Of a stretch of DNA of 64,000 nucleotides, positions 25,841 through 33,485 are shown piece by piece. The notes under the pieces were generated by a model, which searched no databases, was not told the DNA's origin, and saw only the letters and a program-made list of their open reading frames with translations. The stretch is from Micromonospora rhizosphaerae (lineage in GTDB: Bacteria > Actinomycetota > Actinomycetes > Mycobacteriales > Micromonosporaceae): NCBI RefSeq assembly GCF_900091465.1, contig NZ_FMHV01000002.1, forward strand, positions 5,890,001 through 5,954,000, written 5' to 3'. Positions within the stretch are counted from its first letter, which is position 1. Each line of letters opens with the position of its first letter. A program made the translations under genes and the position numbers.

Positions 25841-27945
25841 GCGCGCCACCCGTCGGCGCCGTGGGCCGGGAGCACCCGCGGCTGGAGGGCCGGGACAAGG
25901 TCACCGGGGCGGCCCGGTACGCGGTCGAGTACCCGGTGGCGGACGTGACGTACGGCTGGGCGGTCCCGGCGGCGGCGACGCGCGGGCGGATCAGCCGGAT
26001 CGACGTGGCCCCGGCGCTGGCCGTGCCCGGGGTGCTGGACGTGCTGCACCACGGCAACGCGCCCCGGCTGGCGCCCGGCGTGGACCGGACGCTGTTCCTG
26101 TTGCAGGAGCCGGCCGTGCACTACCGGGGGGAGTTCGTCGCCGTCGTCGTGGCGGAGTCCATCGAGGCGGCACGCGAGGGGGCTCGGCTGGTCCGGATCG
26201 ACTACGACACCGAGGCGCACAGCACCGTGCTCTCGGAGCACCACCCGGGGCTGTACCGGCCGGAGAAGGTCAACCCGAGCTTTCCGACCGACACCGCCGA
26301 CGGAGACTTCGACGCCGGGTTCGCGGCCGCCGAGGTGCGGGTGGACGCCACCTACCGGACCCCGGCCTACCACAACAACCCGATGGAGCCGCACGCCACC
26401 ACGGCACAGTGGGCGGACGGGCGGCTGCTGGTGCAGGACTCCAACCAGGGGTCGTCCCCGGTGCAGGCGACCCTCGCGCAGCTGTTCGGGCTGCCGCAGG
26501 AGTCGGTCCGGGTGGTCGCCGAGCACGTCGGCGGCGGTTTCGGCAGCAAGGGGTACGCCAAGGCGGCGGTGGTGCTCGCCGCGCTCGCCGCCAAGCAGGT
26601 GGGCCGGCCGGTCCGGCTGGCCCTTACCCGGCAGCAGCTCTTCGGCCCGGTCGGGTACCGCACCCCGACGATCCAGCGGGTCCGGCTCGGCGCGGACGCG
26701 GACGGGCGGATCGCCGCGGTCTGCCACGACGCGATCAGCCAGACCTCGACCCTGCACGAGTTCACCGAGCAGAGCGCGGTCTACACCCGCAGCATGTACG
26801 CCGGGCCGCATCGGCGCACCACGCACCGGGTGGTCCGGCTGGACGTGCCGACGCCGTTCTGGATGCGCGCACCCGGTGAGTGTCCCGGCGCGTACGCGCT
26901 GGAGTCCGCGATGGACGAACTGGCGACGGGGTGCGGCGTCGACCCGGTCGAGCTGCGGGTGCGCAACGACCCGACGGTCGATCCCGAACGCGGGCAGCCG
27001 TTCACCAGCCGGAACCTGGTCGCCTGCCTGCGGGAGGGGGCGCGCCGGTTCGGCTGGGCCGACCGGGACCCGACGCCGGGGGCTCGACGCGACGGGCGGT
27101 GGCTGGTCGGCAGCGGGGTGGCCGGGTCCAGCTATCCGGCCCGGGCGCGGGCGGCCGCCGCGGCGGCCACCGCCGCACCGGACGACACCTTCGAGGTACG
27201 GATCAACGCGACCGACATCGGCACCGGCGCCCGAACGGCACTGTGGCAGGTGGCCGCCGACGCGCTGGACGTGCCGGTGGAACGGGTCGCGATCCGGGTC
27301 GGCGACAGCGACCTGCCGCCGGCGGGGGTGGCCGGCGGCTCGATGGGCACCGCCTCGTGGAGCTGGGCCGTCATCCGGGCCTGCGAGGGACTGCGCGACC
27401 GGATCCGGGACCACCCCGGCGGCGCGGTGCCCGCCGAGGGGCTGACCGTCGAGGTGAGCACCGCCGACGAGGTCCGCGCGCAACCCGCCCGGCCCCGGTA
27501 CGCGTACGGCGCGCAGTTCACCGAGGTACGGGTGGACGCGGACACCGGCGAGGTCCGGGTGGGGCGCATGCTGGGCGTCTTCGCCGTCGGCCGGGTGGTG
27601 AACCCGACCACCACCCGCAGCCAGCTCATCGGCGGTATGACGATGGGGCTGTCGATGGCGCTGCACGAGGAGGGCCTGCTCGACGAGCGGTACGGCGACT
27701 GGGTCAACCACGATCTGGCCACGTACCACATCAGCGTCTGCGCGGACGTGGAGCGGATCGAGGCGTACTGCCTGCCGGAGGAGGATCCCGAGCTGAACCC
27801 GGCCGGGGTGAAGGGGCTGGGCGAGATCGGCATCGTGGGCACCGCCGCGGCCATCGCCAACGCGGTGCACCACGCGACCGGCTTACGGGTCCGGGACCTG
27901 CCCATCCGGCTGGACAAGCTGCTGGACCGTCTGCCCGCGCGGTGA
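25837..27945 (+). CDS. Molybdopterin-binding catalytic subunit of a molybdenum hydroxylase (PaoC/YagR-like)
   Basis: 702 residues, start GTG overlapping the FAD-subunit stop. It begins HPRLEGRDKVTGAARYAVEY, the usual start of the family. Cofactor segments EHVGGGFGSKGY and MRAPGECPGAYALESAMDELA are present, and the catalytic Glu lies in KGLGEIGIVG near the C-terminus. It oxidises a substrate, probably an aromatic or aliphatic aldehyde, at the Mo centre. The family uses molybdopterin cytosine dinucleotide. A strong terminator follows 20 bases downstream. Confidence 0.9.
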   Translation: MSAPPVGAVGREHPRLEGRDKVTGAARYAVEYPVADVTYGWAVPAAATRGRISRIDVAPALAVPGVLDVLHHGNAPRLAPGVDRTLFLLQEPAVHYRGEFVAVVVAESIEAAREGARLVRIDYDTEAHSTVLSEHHPGLYRPEKVNPSFPTDTADGDFDAGFAAAEVRVDATYRTPAYHNNPMEPHATTAQWADGRLLVQDSNQGSSPVQATLAQLFGLPQESVRVVAEHVGGGFGSKGYAKAAVVLAALAAKQVGRPVRLALTRQQLFGPVGYRTPTIQRVRLGADADGRIAAVCHDAISQTSTLHEFTEQSAVYTRSMYAGPHRRTTHRVVRLDVPTPFWMRAPGECPGAYALESAMDELATGCGVDPVELRVRNDPTVDPERGQPFTSRNLVACLREGARRFGWADRDPTPGARRDGRWLVGSGVAGSSYPARARAAAAAATAAPDDTFEVRINATDIGTGARTALWQVAADALDVPVERVAIRVGDSDLPPAGVAGGSMGTASWSWAVIRACEGLRDRIRDHPGGAVPAEGLTVEVSTADEVRAQPARPRYAYGAQFTEVRVDADTGEVRVGRMLGVFAVGRVVNPTTTRSQLIGGMTMGLSMALHEEGLLDERYGDWVNHDLATYHISVCADVERIEAYCLPEEDPELNPAGVKGLGEIGIVGTAAAIANAVHHATGLRVRDLPIRLDKLLDRLPAR

Positions 27946-27966
27946 CCCGGGCCGGGTCGGCGACAC

Positions 27967-28007
27967 CCGGCGGGGCCGGCGGCGAATTCGGCCACCGGCC
28001 CCGCCGG
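27967..28007 (+). terminator. Hairpin terminator of the molybdenum hydroxylase operon
   Basis: Perfect 13-bp stem ccggcggggccgg / ccggccccgccgg with a 15-nt loop, starting 21 bases after the stop codon of the catalytic subunit. Confidence 0.85.
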
Positions 28008-28017
28008 ACCCGTCCGG

Positions 28018-28164
28018 TCAATCGGCGAGGGCGCCCGTCGCCCGCCCCTCGTGCAGCGTGAGGTCGCGACCGGTGGACGGGTCGAACAGGTGGATCTACT
28101 CCAGGTTGAACCAGACCCGCCGGTTCTCGCCCTCCCGCACCGGCGACTCGGCCGACAGCCGGGC
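28018..28164 (-). pseudogene. 3' stump of an UgpC/MsmK-type ABC transporter ATPase
   Basis: Read on the minus strand the last 49 codons before TGA 28018-28020 give ARLSAESPVREGENRRVWFN, LE, an in-frame TAG (28096-28098), then IHLFDPSTGRDLTLHEG. This is the C-terminal TOBE region of sugar ABC ATPases (usual pattern VREG..V.V......LHLFDP.TG). The ATPase core, about 320 residues, is absent and the remnant itself is interrupted, so it is dead. The 312-base gap between the molybdenum hydroxylase operon and the VOC gene otherwise holds only the terminator above. Confidence 0.75.
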
Positions 28165-28257
28165 CCTCTTTCCGTGAATCAGCGAGGGGCGACGCGCGAG
28201 GGCGGGAGGGGAGGGTGGCGGGCGGCGGGTGTCCGACCGGCGCGGCATGATGGCCGG

Positions 28258-28962
28258 ATGATCGCGCGCTTCAAGGACCTCTGCATGGACGCCGCCGACG
28301 CCCACCAGCTCGGCGCCTTCTGGGCCGGCCTCCTCGACGGGAAGCTGGTGGACACCGGCGACGGCGACACCCGGATCGATCCCCGCGCCGCCCGCTCGAA
28401 AGCCGAGTCGATCTGGGTCAACACCGTGCCCGAGCCGCGCACCGGCAAGACCCGGGTCCACCTGGACCTGCGGCTCGCCGACCCGGACCCGGCGGCGCTG
28501 CTGGCCGCCGGCGCCCGGCTGGTGCGGGAGCCGGACGCGGAGATCAGCTGGTGGGTGCTGGCCGACCCGGACGGCAACCACTTCTGCGCGTTCCCGCCGC
28601 GGGAGGACAAGCAGCCCGGTGTCTTCGAGCTGGTGGTGGACAGCGCCGACCCGGTGGCGCAGGCGACCTGGTGGGCGGGGCTGGTCGGCGGCCGGGTGGA
28701 GACGACCGAGGAGGGCACGGCGTCGCTGATCGGGGCCGACGGGTTTCCCTGGGACTACTGGGTCTTCGACCCGGTCCCGGAGCGCAGGCAGGTGAAGAAC
28801 CGGGTGCACTGGGACGTCGACCTGGCCGACCCGGACCCCACCGCGCTGATCGCTGCCGGTGCCACCCTGCTGCGCGAGCCCGGCGAGCAGACTCCCTGGT
28901 GGGTGCTGGCCGACCCGGAGGGCAACGAGTTCTGCGCCTTCGCACCGCGGCCGACGTCGTGA
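28258..28962 (+). CDS. Two-domain VOC (glyoxalase-like) protein
   Basis: 234 residues made of two related halves. Each ends in the same pattern: SWWVLADPDGNHFCAF near residue 97 and PWWVLADPEGNEFCAF near residue 217. The start MIARFKDLCMDAADAHQLGAFW is typical of this glyoxalase-like subfamily. Such proteins bind small hydrophobic or electrophilic ligands or act as metal-dependent lyases or dioxygenases. It is a single gene; no ligand can be named. Confidence 0.85.
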   Translation: MIARFKDLCMDAADAHQLGAFWAGLLDGKLVDTGDGDTRIDPRAARSKAESIWVNTVPEPRTGKTRVHLDLRLADPDPAALLAAGARLVREPDAEISWWVLADPDGNHFCAFPPREDKQPGVFELVVDSADPVAQATWWAGLVGGRVETTEEGTASLIGADGFPWDYWVFDPVPERRQVKNRVHWDVDLADPDPTALIAAGATLLREPGEQTPWWVLADPEGNEFCAFAPRPTS

Positions 28963-29136
28963 GCCACCCCCGCGTCCCACCCAGTGAAGGCGAGCTACCC
29001 AGCGTCCGCCCTGGTGGACTAGCGTTTCCGTAGCTCCGCAGCCAGCGCGTCGCCGTCGAAGTCGATACGCCTCCGGCCGACCCCCAGCCCGCCCGATCGG
29101 TTGGTAATCGCGGGAAAACCCTCTCCCGGTGCACCG

Positions 29137-29157
29137 GTTGGGCAGGATCGACCCAAC
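29137..29157 (+). promoter_or_regulatory. Inverted repeat in the promoter of the RusA-like gene
   Basis: gttggg (29137-29142) and cccaac (29152-29157) enclose CAGGAT, a -10-like hexamer. The following GAGGAGG at 29157-29163 is the ribosome site of GTG 29172. Placement over the -10 suggests an operator. Confidence 0.35.
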
Positions 29158-29171
29158 GAGGAGGTGCCGTC

Positions 29172-29603
29172 GTGCAGGACACCCGCGCTCTCGCCCTGAC
29201 GTTCGAGGTGAGCGGCCTGCCCCCGGTCAAGACCGAGGCGCTGTCCATCTTCGCCGCAGGGCACCGGCAGGCGACGAGGGTCCGCGCCCTGCTCCAGGCG
29301 GCCTGCACGGCGGCCCAGCGCACCGGTTGGACCCCGCTCGCCGGGCCGATCGAGGTGGACCTGACGCTGCGCTGCCCGCCCGGGCACCGCACCTCCGATG
29401 CCAGCACCCTGCTAGGTGGGGTCTGCGCGGTGCTGCAGGACAAGAAGCGGGTGGCCAACATCGGGCTGGCCCATCTCGGCGTCCTGGTCGACGTCGCCCT
29501 CTACGACGACGACCGGCAGATCCGCCGGCTGTCGTACGTCGAGGAGCCGGCGGAGGACTTCTCGTACCAGGTCCGGGTGGCGGCCGTACCCACCGTGGTT
29601 TGA
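29172..29603 (+). CDS. Unknown protein with remote resemblance to RusA resolvases
   Basis: 143 residues from GTG 29172, with GAGGAGG upstream. The layout FEVSGLPPVKTEALSIFAAG, then IEVDLTLRCPPG, SDASTLLGGVCAVLQDK and VALYDDDRQIRRLSYVEE follows the order of blocks in RusA Holliday-junction nucleases (beta-strand, D/N motif, paired Asp before a Q-I). The usual DNxxK signature is not intact, so nuclease activity is doubtful. The 91-residue gene follows after 47 bases and may be co-transcribed. Confidence 0.5.
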   Translation: MQDTRALALTFEVSGLPPVKTEALSIFAAGHRQATRVRALLQAACTAAQRTGWTPLAGPIEVDLTLRCPPGHRTSDASTLLGGVCAVLQDKKRVANIGLAHLGVLVDVALYDDDRQIRRLSYVEEPAEDFSYQVRVAAVPTVV

Positions 29604-29650
29604 CCGACGGCCGCGGTGGGGTACCGCGGACGCCGACGAAGGGAGCGCCG

Positions 29651-29926
29651 ATGTCGGAGCCACATGTGACGCTCGACCCGACCGGGCTGGACCCTGTGCA
29701 GCAGAAGCTGCGCGGCCCGCTGGAGGATCAGCTGACCTCGGCCCTGCAGGCGGCCACCGAGCGGATCCGGGCCAGCTACGCGGGTGAGCCGGTCGAGGAG
29801 GTCTGCCGTCGGCTGCTGGACGAGACCCGCGCCGGCCTGCACCCGGACATCGCCGCCGGCTTCAACCCCGACATGGAGGAGTTCTGCCGGGTGGCCGTGG
29901 CGATCGTCCGGGGCGAGGTCTGCTGA
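29651..29926 (+). CDS. Small protein of unknown function
   Basis: 91 residues, ATG 29651 with GAAGGGAG upstream. Predicted mostly helical and acidic: QQKLRGPLEDQLTSALQAAT, then VEEVCRRLLDETRAGLHPDI and EFCRVAVAIVRGEVC. No membrane segment or known domain. It lies 47 bases after the RusA-like gene on the same strand, so an operon is plausible. Confidence 0.65.
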   Translation: MSEPHVTLDPTGLDPVQQKLRGPLEDQLTSALQAATERIRASYAGEPVEEVCRRLLDETRAGLHPDIAAGFNPDMEEFCRVAVAIVRGEVC

Positions 29927-29949
29927 GGTACGTGTGCCCGGGGATCTGG

Positions 29950-30660
29950 TCAGCTCCGGCGTACGTCGACCGAGACCACGTGGGTGCCGTCCGGCCGGGT
30001 GGACTCCGCCAGCCGGACCGGCAACGATCCGCTCGTGGCCTGCAGCCCGAGGCCGAAGCTGAGGTATCCCTCGAAGTCGCCGGCGGGAGCCCAGCCGCGC
30101 AGCGTGGGGTAGCCGATCGCCCGCGCCGGTGCGCTCACCGTGGTGCGGCCGCTGCTGTCGTGACCCTGGGCCGGGTTGAAGCGGATGGCGAGGAATACGT
30201 TGCCGGGCAGGTTCACCGGGTCGCCGCTGCCGTCCGCCTCGACCCGCGGCACGTAGGCGACCTCGTAGGTGGGGGTCGGGCCGCGGAAGGCGAAGGTGAT
30301 CCGGCTGAATTCCTCGACGGGATGGTCGCCGACCTGGATCTGGACCAGGACGGGCAGCGGCTCCCCCGGCGCGGGGGTGACCGGCACCTGGACGGTGTGC
30401 GCCACCCGGGCCGGTGCGGAGGGCACCGCCCAGCCGTACGTCACCCGCCAGTCCCCCTCCGCTGCGGTCGGCCAGGTGGCCGACGGGCCCGGGGTGGCGG
30501 CGGTGCCCGGCGGGGTCGTTGCGGGCGCGGTGGCGGCGGCGGTCACGCTCGGCCGAGCCGCCGTCGGGGAGGCGGAGGTCGCGCCGTCGTTGTCGGTCGC
30601 GCAGGCCGCCGCGAGCAGCATGACCAGGCTGGCGAGCACTGGTACGCGCTGAGGTGTCAT
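29950..30660 (-). CDS. AMIN-like-domain lipoprotein
   Basis: 236 residues from ATG 30660. A short signal peptide ends in the lipobox LLAAAC, followed by a Thr/Pro/Ala-rich linker. The folded part contains YEVAYVPRVEADGSGDPV and FLAIRFNPAQGHD, the pattern of the AMIN-like domain common in actinobacterial lipoproteins, thought to bind cell-wall material. GGAGGG directly abuts the ATG, an unusually short spacing. It lies between the small unknown genes and an L,D-transpeptidase and may share a cell-wall role. Confidence 0.8.
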   Translation of the reverse strand: MTPQRVPVLASLVMLLAAACATDNDGATSASPTAARPSVTAAATAPATTPPGTAATPGPSATWPTAAEGDWRVTYGWAVPSAPARVAHTVQVPVTPAPGEPLPVLVQIQVGDHPVEEFSRITFAFRGPTPTYEVAYVPRVEADGSGDPVNLPGNVFLAIRFNPAQGHDSSGRTTVSAPARAIGYPTLRGWAPAGDFEGYLSFGLGLQATSGSLPVRLAESTRPDGTHVVSVDVRRS

Positions 30661-30729
30661 CCCTCCATTTGACCTCCGATAGCCCACGTCGAACAGAGGG
30701 CGTCGCCGCTGTCCAGAGTCGGGGTTCCA

Positions 30730-31392
30730 TCAGTAGCGACCGAGATGCTGGCGGGGCGCGAGCACGATGCGCGGCGACGCGGCCGGGTCGAGCCAGCGGA
30801 GCACACCGACCAGGTCGTCGTGGGAGAGCGCCACGCAGCCGGCGGTGGCGTTGCCGCCGGGCCGGCTGAACTCGTGGAGGAAGATACCGCTGCCCGCGTA
30901 CGGCACGGGCGCCGCGACGGTCGGCGGCATGTTGTACGCGATGACCGCGAGGTGCGTGTACGCGGGGACCTCCCGCCAGAGCGCCTCGCTCTCCCCGCCC
31001 GGGTTCGTGCCGGTGTGCTGGAAGGTGTTGTACGCCGACGAGTCCGGGTTGGCGTTCCACCAGTGGTCCGGCCCGAGCAGGTGGTAGGGAAACCGGACGC
31101 CCGGATCCGGCGAGATGCCGTACATCGTCGGACCGAACGCGAAGACGCCGGTGGGTGTGGTGGGCACGCCCTCCACATGCGCGTCGCTGAACCCGTCGGC
31201 GCCGATCCAGGCGGGCAGCACGGCGACCGCGTCCCACCGGCTGCCCGTCCTGACGAACGTCTCCAGGGTGGCGTGGCTGGTGCGCCAGCCGTCGCCGGTC
31301 ACGACGACGAGCTGGTCGGTGTGCGGCGGCAGCCTAGTCAGTCGGGAGGCGGTGCTCGGGCCCGGCCCGGAGTCGAGGGATTCGCGTTCCAT
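30730..31392 (-). CDS. L,D-transpeptidase (YkuD/ErfK type)
   Basis: 220 residues. The catalytic signature is IFLHEFSRPGGNATAGCVAL: His, then the nucleophile Cys in AGCVALS. Such enzymes form 3-3 crosslinks in peptidoglycan or attach proteins to it. From ATG 31392 no signal peptide is visible (N-terminus MERESLDSGPGP), and the open frame upstream to 31620 does not supply one either, which is odd for an enzyme that must act outside the membrane. The AMIN-like lipoprotein follows on the same strand after 69 bases. Confidence 0.78.
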   Translation of the reverse strand: MERESLDSGPGPSTASRLTRLPPHTDQLVVVTGDGWRTSHATLETFVRTGSRWDAVAVLPAWIGADGFSDAHVEGVPTTPTGVFAFGPTMYGISPDPGVRFPYHLLGPDHWWNANPDSSAYNTFQHTGTNPGGESEALWREVPAYTHLAVIAYNMPPTVAAPVPYAGSGIFLHEFSRPGGNATAGCVALSHDDLVGVLRWLDPAASPRIVLAPRQHLGRY

Positions 31393-31463
31393 GCCGTTGA
31401 TCCTGGCAGTCGCCGGCCCGCCGACGCCGTCGGGCGGCCCGATGACGGCGGAGCGCCGGAGAC

Positions 31464-31501
31464 GGGTCAGGACCGGGTCCGCAACTCCCCGGTCCTGACC
31501 C
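31464..31501. terminator. Long perfect hairpin
   Basis: 14-bp arms gggtcaggaccggg (31464-31477) and cccggtcctgaccc (31488-31501) with a 10-nt loop. It lies 72 bases upstream of the L,D-transpeptidase start and about 270 bases beyond the end of the DUF4184 gene on the same strand. Most simply it ends the DUF4184/HAD transcript; a binding site for a regulator of the transpeptidase is also possible. Confidence 0.6.
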
Positions 31502-31772
31502 CCAGCCGTCCGGCGTGGTAGCGGTTTTCGCCGTCGAGAGCGCGGCGGGCGTGGCACGCCGCCTACGCCGGGCTCTGCACGGCGAGCCGGCCCGCCTGCA
31601 CTCAGCTCCACGGTGCCCAACTACCGGACTTCGGCGCGCTCCCGACTCACCCCGAAGAGCCGTGAACGCGGGCTCAGGTTAGGCATCCCGTCGGAGGTCG
31701 AACAAGGGCTTCGGAACCCGGCAGAATGTGATTGATACCAACGTTGGAACACGGCATGTCGGCGTAACGCGC
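31502..31772. other. Intergenic stretch without recognisable gene
   Basis: Part of the 380-base gap between the L,D-transpeptidase and DUF4184 genes. Frames here are broken or lack family patterns. The right part (31670-31770) is noticeably richer in A and T than the surroundings. I see no tRNA, repeat or clear promoter. Confidence 0.5.
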
Positions 31773-32564
31773 TCAGTCGGATTGACGCTGTTTCCGCATG
31801 AGGCGATTGGTACGCCCGGCGGCCCGCCGGTCGGTGGCGAGGCCGCCGGCCGCCCCCGCTCCCGCGATCAGTGCGAGCGCCGCCAGGTGGAGCAGTCGCA
31901 CCCCGCCGGGAGCGGGCAGCGTGGCGTAGGGCAGGCCCGGGAGCACCGCCGCGCCGGCGACGCTCACCGCCAGCGCCACGCCCCAGAAGAGCATGGGCCG
32001 CGCCGGTGGCGCCGGTGGCCGCACGCCGTCAAAGATCTCATGCCGGCGCGCCGCCCGCAGCGCCAGGCCCACCACGACGGCCGCACCGACCACCGTGCTG
32101 AGCACGTCGGAGACGGACCACCAGTAGAAGCCGGTCGCCACGTGGAAGTCCTCGATCCCGAGGAGGCGGAGCCAGCCGTCGGTGTGGGTGACCCGGTCCC
32201 AGGCGACGTGGCTCGCCGCGCCGATCAACGCCGAGGCGGCGGTGACCGGCCAGGGGTGCCGGACGCCGCCGAGCGCGGCATGGTCCCGCCAGGCGAAGGC
32301 GCGCTGACCGGGCAGGTGCACCGCGATCCCGGCGACCACCCGACGGACGATCCAGGCGTACGCCAGCGCGACCGGCAGGCACCACCAGAGCAGCCCGCCG
32401 AGGGTGTGGGTACGCAGACCGGGGTCGAACCCGGTGCCGGTGAACAGGTACCCGACGTCCGGAGACACCGCGCCGGTGGCCAGCGCCACCCCGTCGAACC
32501 AGCGCGGTCGCCACAGCTTCAGCGGCAGCACCGGGGCCAGGTGCGAGGGGAAGGTCAGCGGCAC
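31773..32564 (-). CDS. DUF4184 family membrane protein (putative metal-dependent hydrolase)
   Basis: 263 residues from GTG 32564. It begins PLTFPSHLAPVLPLKLWRP and continues FDGVALATGAVSPDVGY, the conserved start of DUF4184, with a possible metal site from His7 and an Asp. Six to seven hydrophobic helices follow; ASHVAWDRVTH is the second conserved His/Asp block. Distantly related to membrane-bound hydrolases of the YdjM/LexA-binding type. It starts 22 bases after the HAD gene and is likely co-transcribed. Confidence 0.78.
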   Translation of the reverse strand: MPLTFPSHLAPVLPLKLWRPRWFDGVALATGAVSPDVGYLFTGTGFDPGLRTHTLGGLLWWCLPVALAYAWIVRRVVAGIAVHLPGQRAFAWRDHAALGGVRHPWPVTAASALIGAASHVAWDRVTHTDGWLRLLGIEDFHVATGFYWWSVSDVLSTVVGAAVVVGLALRAARRHEIFDGVRPPAPPARPMLFWGVALAVSVAGAAVLPGLPYATLPAPGGVRLLHLAALALIAGAGAAGGLATDRRAAGRTNRLMRKQRQSD

Positions 32565-32585
32565 GAGTCGGAGGTTACCGGTCGA

Positions 32586-33284
32586 TCAGAAATGCTGGAC
32601 CAGGTCGGTGAAGGCGGCCAGCCGGATCACCCCGCTGTCGGTAGGTTCCAGCTCGTCGTGCTCCAGCACCCAGGTGTTCTCGTTCGGGATGAAGACGGCG
32701 TTCATGCCGGCGGCCCGGGCGGGCAGGATGTCCGACTTCGGGGAGTTGCCGATCATCCACGCGGTGGCCGGTTCGAAGGCGTGCTCGCGGGCCAACCAGC
32801 GGTAGGTGTCGACGTCCTTCTCCCGGACGATGTGCGCGGCCCGGAAGTGGTGCAGCAGGCCGGAGGCGTCGAGCTTGCGCTGCTGTTCCTCCCGCTCCCC
32901 CTTGGTGAGCAGCAGCAGCTCGTGGCGGGTGGCGAGCTCGTCGAGGGTCTCCGCGACGCCGGGCATCAGCTCGACCTTGTGCCCGACCAGCGCCGCGCAC
33001 AGGTCGTCGATCTCCCGGCGTTCCCGCTCGGTGGCCGGCCGCTCGCGCAGCCGCTCCAGACACTCGCCGAGGCTGCGCAGGAAGACCTTGCTGCCGTAAC
33101 CGTGCGCCACGGCGTTGGCCCGCTCGATGTCGTCGAGTACGGCCCGGATCTCGGCGCGGTCCAGCGTCGGGTGGTCCAGCCAGGCGAGGAAGTCGTCGAT
33201 CACCCGCTCGAAGAGGACGTTGTTCTCCCAGAGCGTGTCGTCGGCGTCGAAGACCAGCACATTCGCGTCCCGCCGCTGCTCCAT
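32586..33284 (-). CDS. HAD-family hydrolase
   Basis: 232 residues. Motif I is VFDADDTLWENN (nucleophile and general acid Asp), motif II is LLLLTKG, motif III Lys lies near REKDVDTY and motif IV is GNSPKSDI. The DADDTLWENN form is typical of a phosphatase subgroup acting on small phosphorylated metabolites. First gene of the probable HAD-DUF4184 transcript. Confidence 0.86.
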   Translation of the reverse strand: MEQRRDANVLVFDADDTLWENNVLFERVIDDFLAWLDHPTLDRAEIRAVLDDIERANAVAHGYGSKVFLRSLGECLERLRERPATERERREIDDLCAALVGHKVELMPGVAETLDELATRHELLLLTKGEREEQQRKLDASGLLHHFRAAHIVREKDVDTYRWLAREHAFEPATAWMIGNSPKSDILPARAAGMNAVFIPNENTWVLEHDELEPTDSGVIRLAAFTDLVQHF

Positions 33285-33485
33285 CGTGGTTCCCTCCCGT
33301 GTCCGGACCGGGCCACGTTACTGCGAACGACGAGGGCGGACACCGGGGTTGCCGCCGACGCGCGGTAGAGCGTACAAGATCATCGGTGGGCGGCCGGACG
33401 GTCGGCGCGAATCTGACCGAACGCCGACGAGTCGACGGCGGGCACCCGACTGTGCGTACCCGGGTCGTGGCGGGATGCTACGGCG

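Noticed and set aside
31788..31806. Sequence ctgtttccgcatgaggcg resembling the end of the tnpB gene (accgtttccgttcatgaggcg near 4960)
   Set aside because: The match is short and lies in the last codons of the DUF4184 gene, with no further similarity on either side; probably chance.
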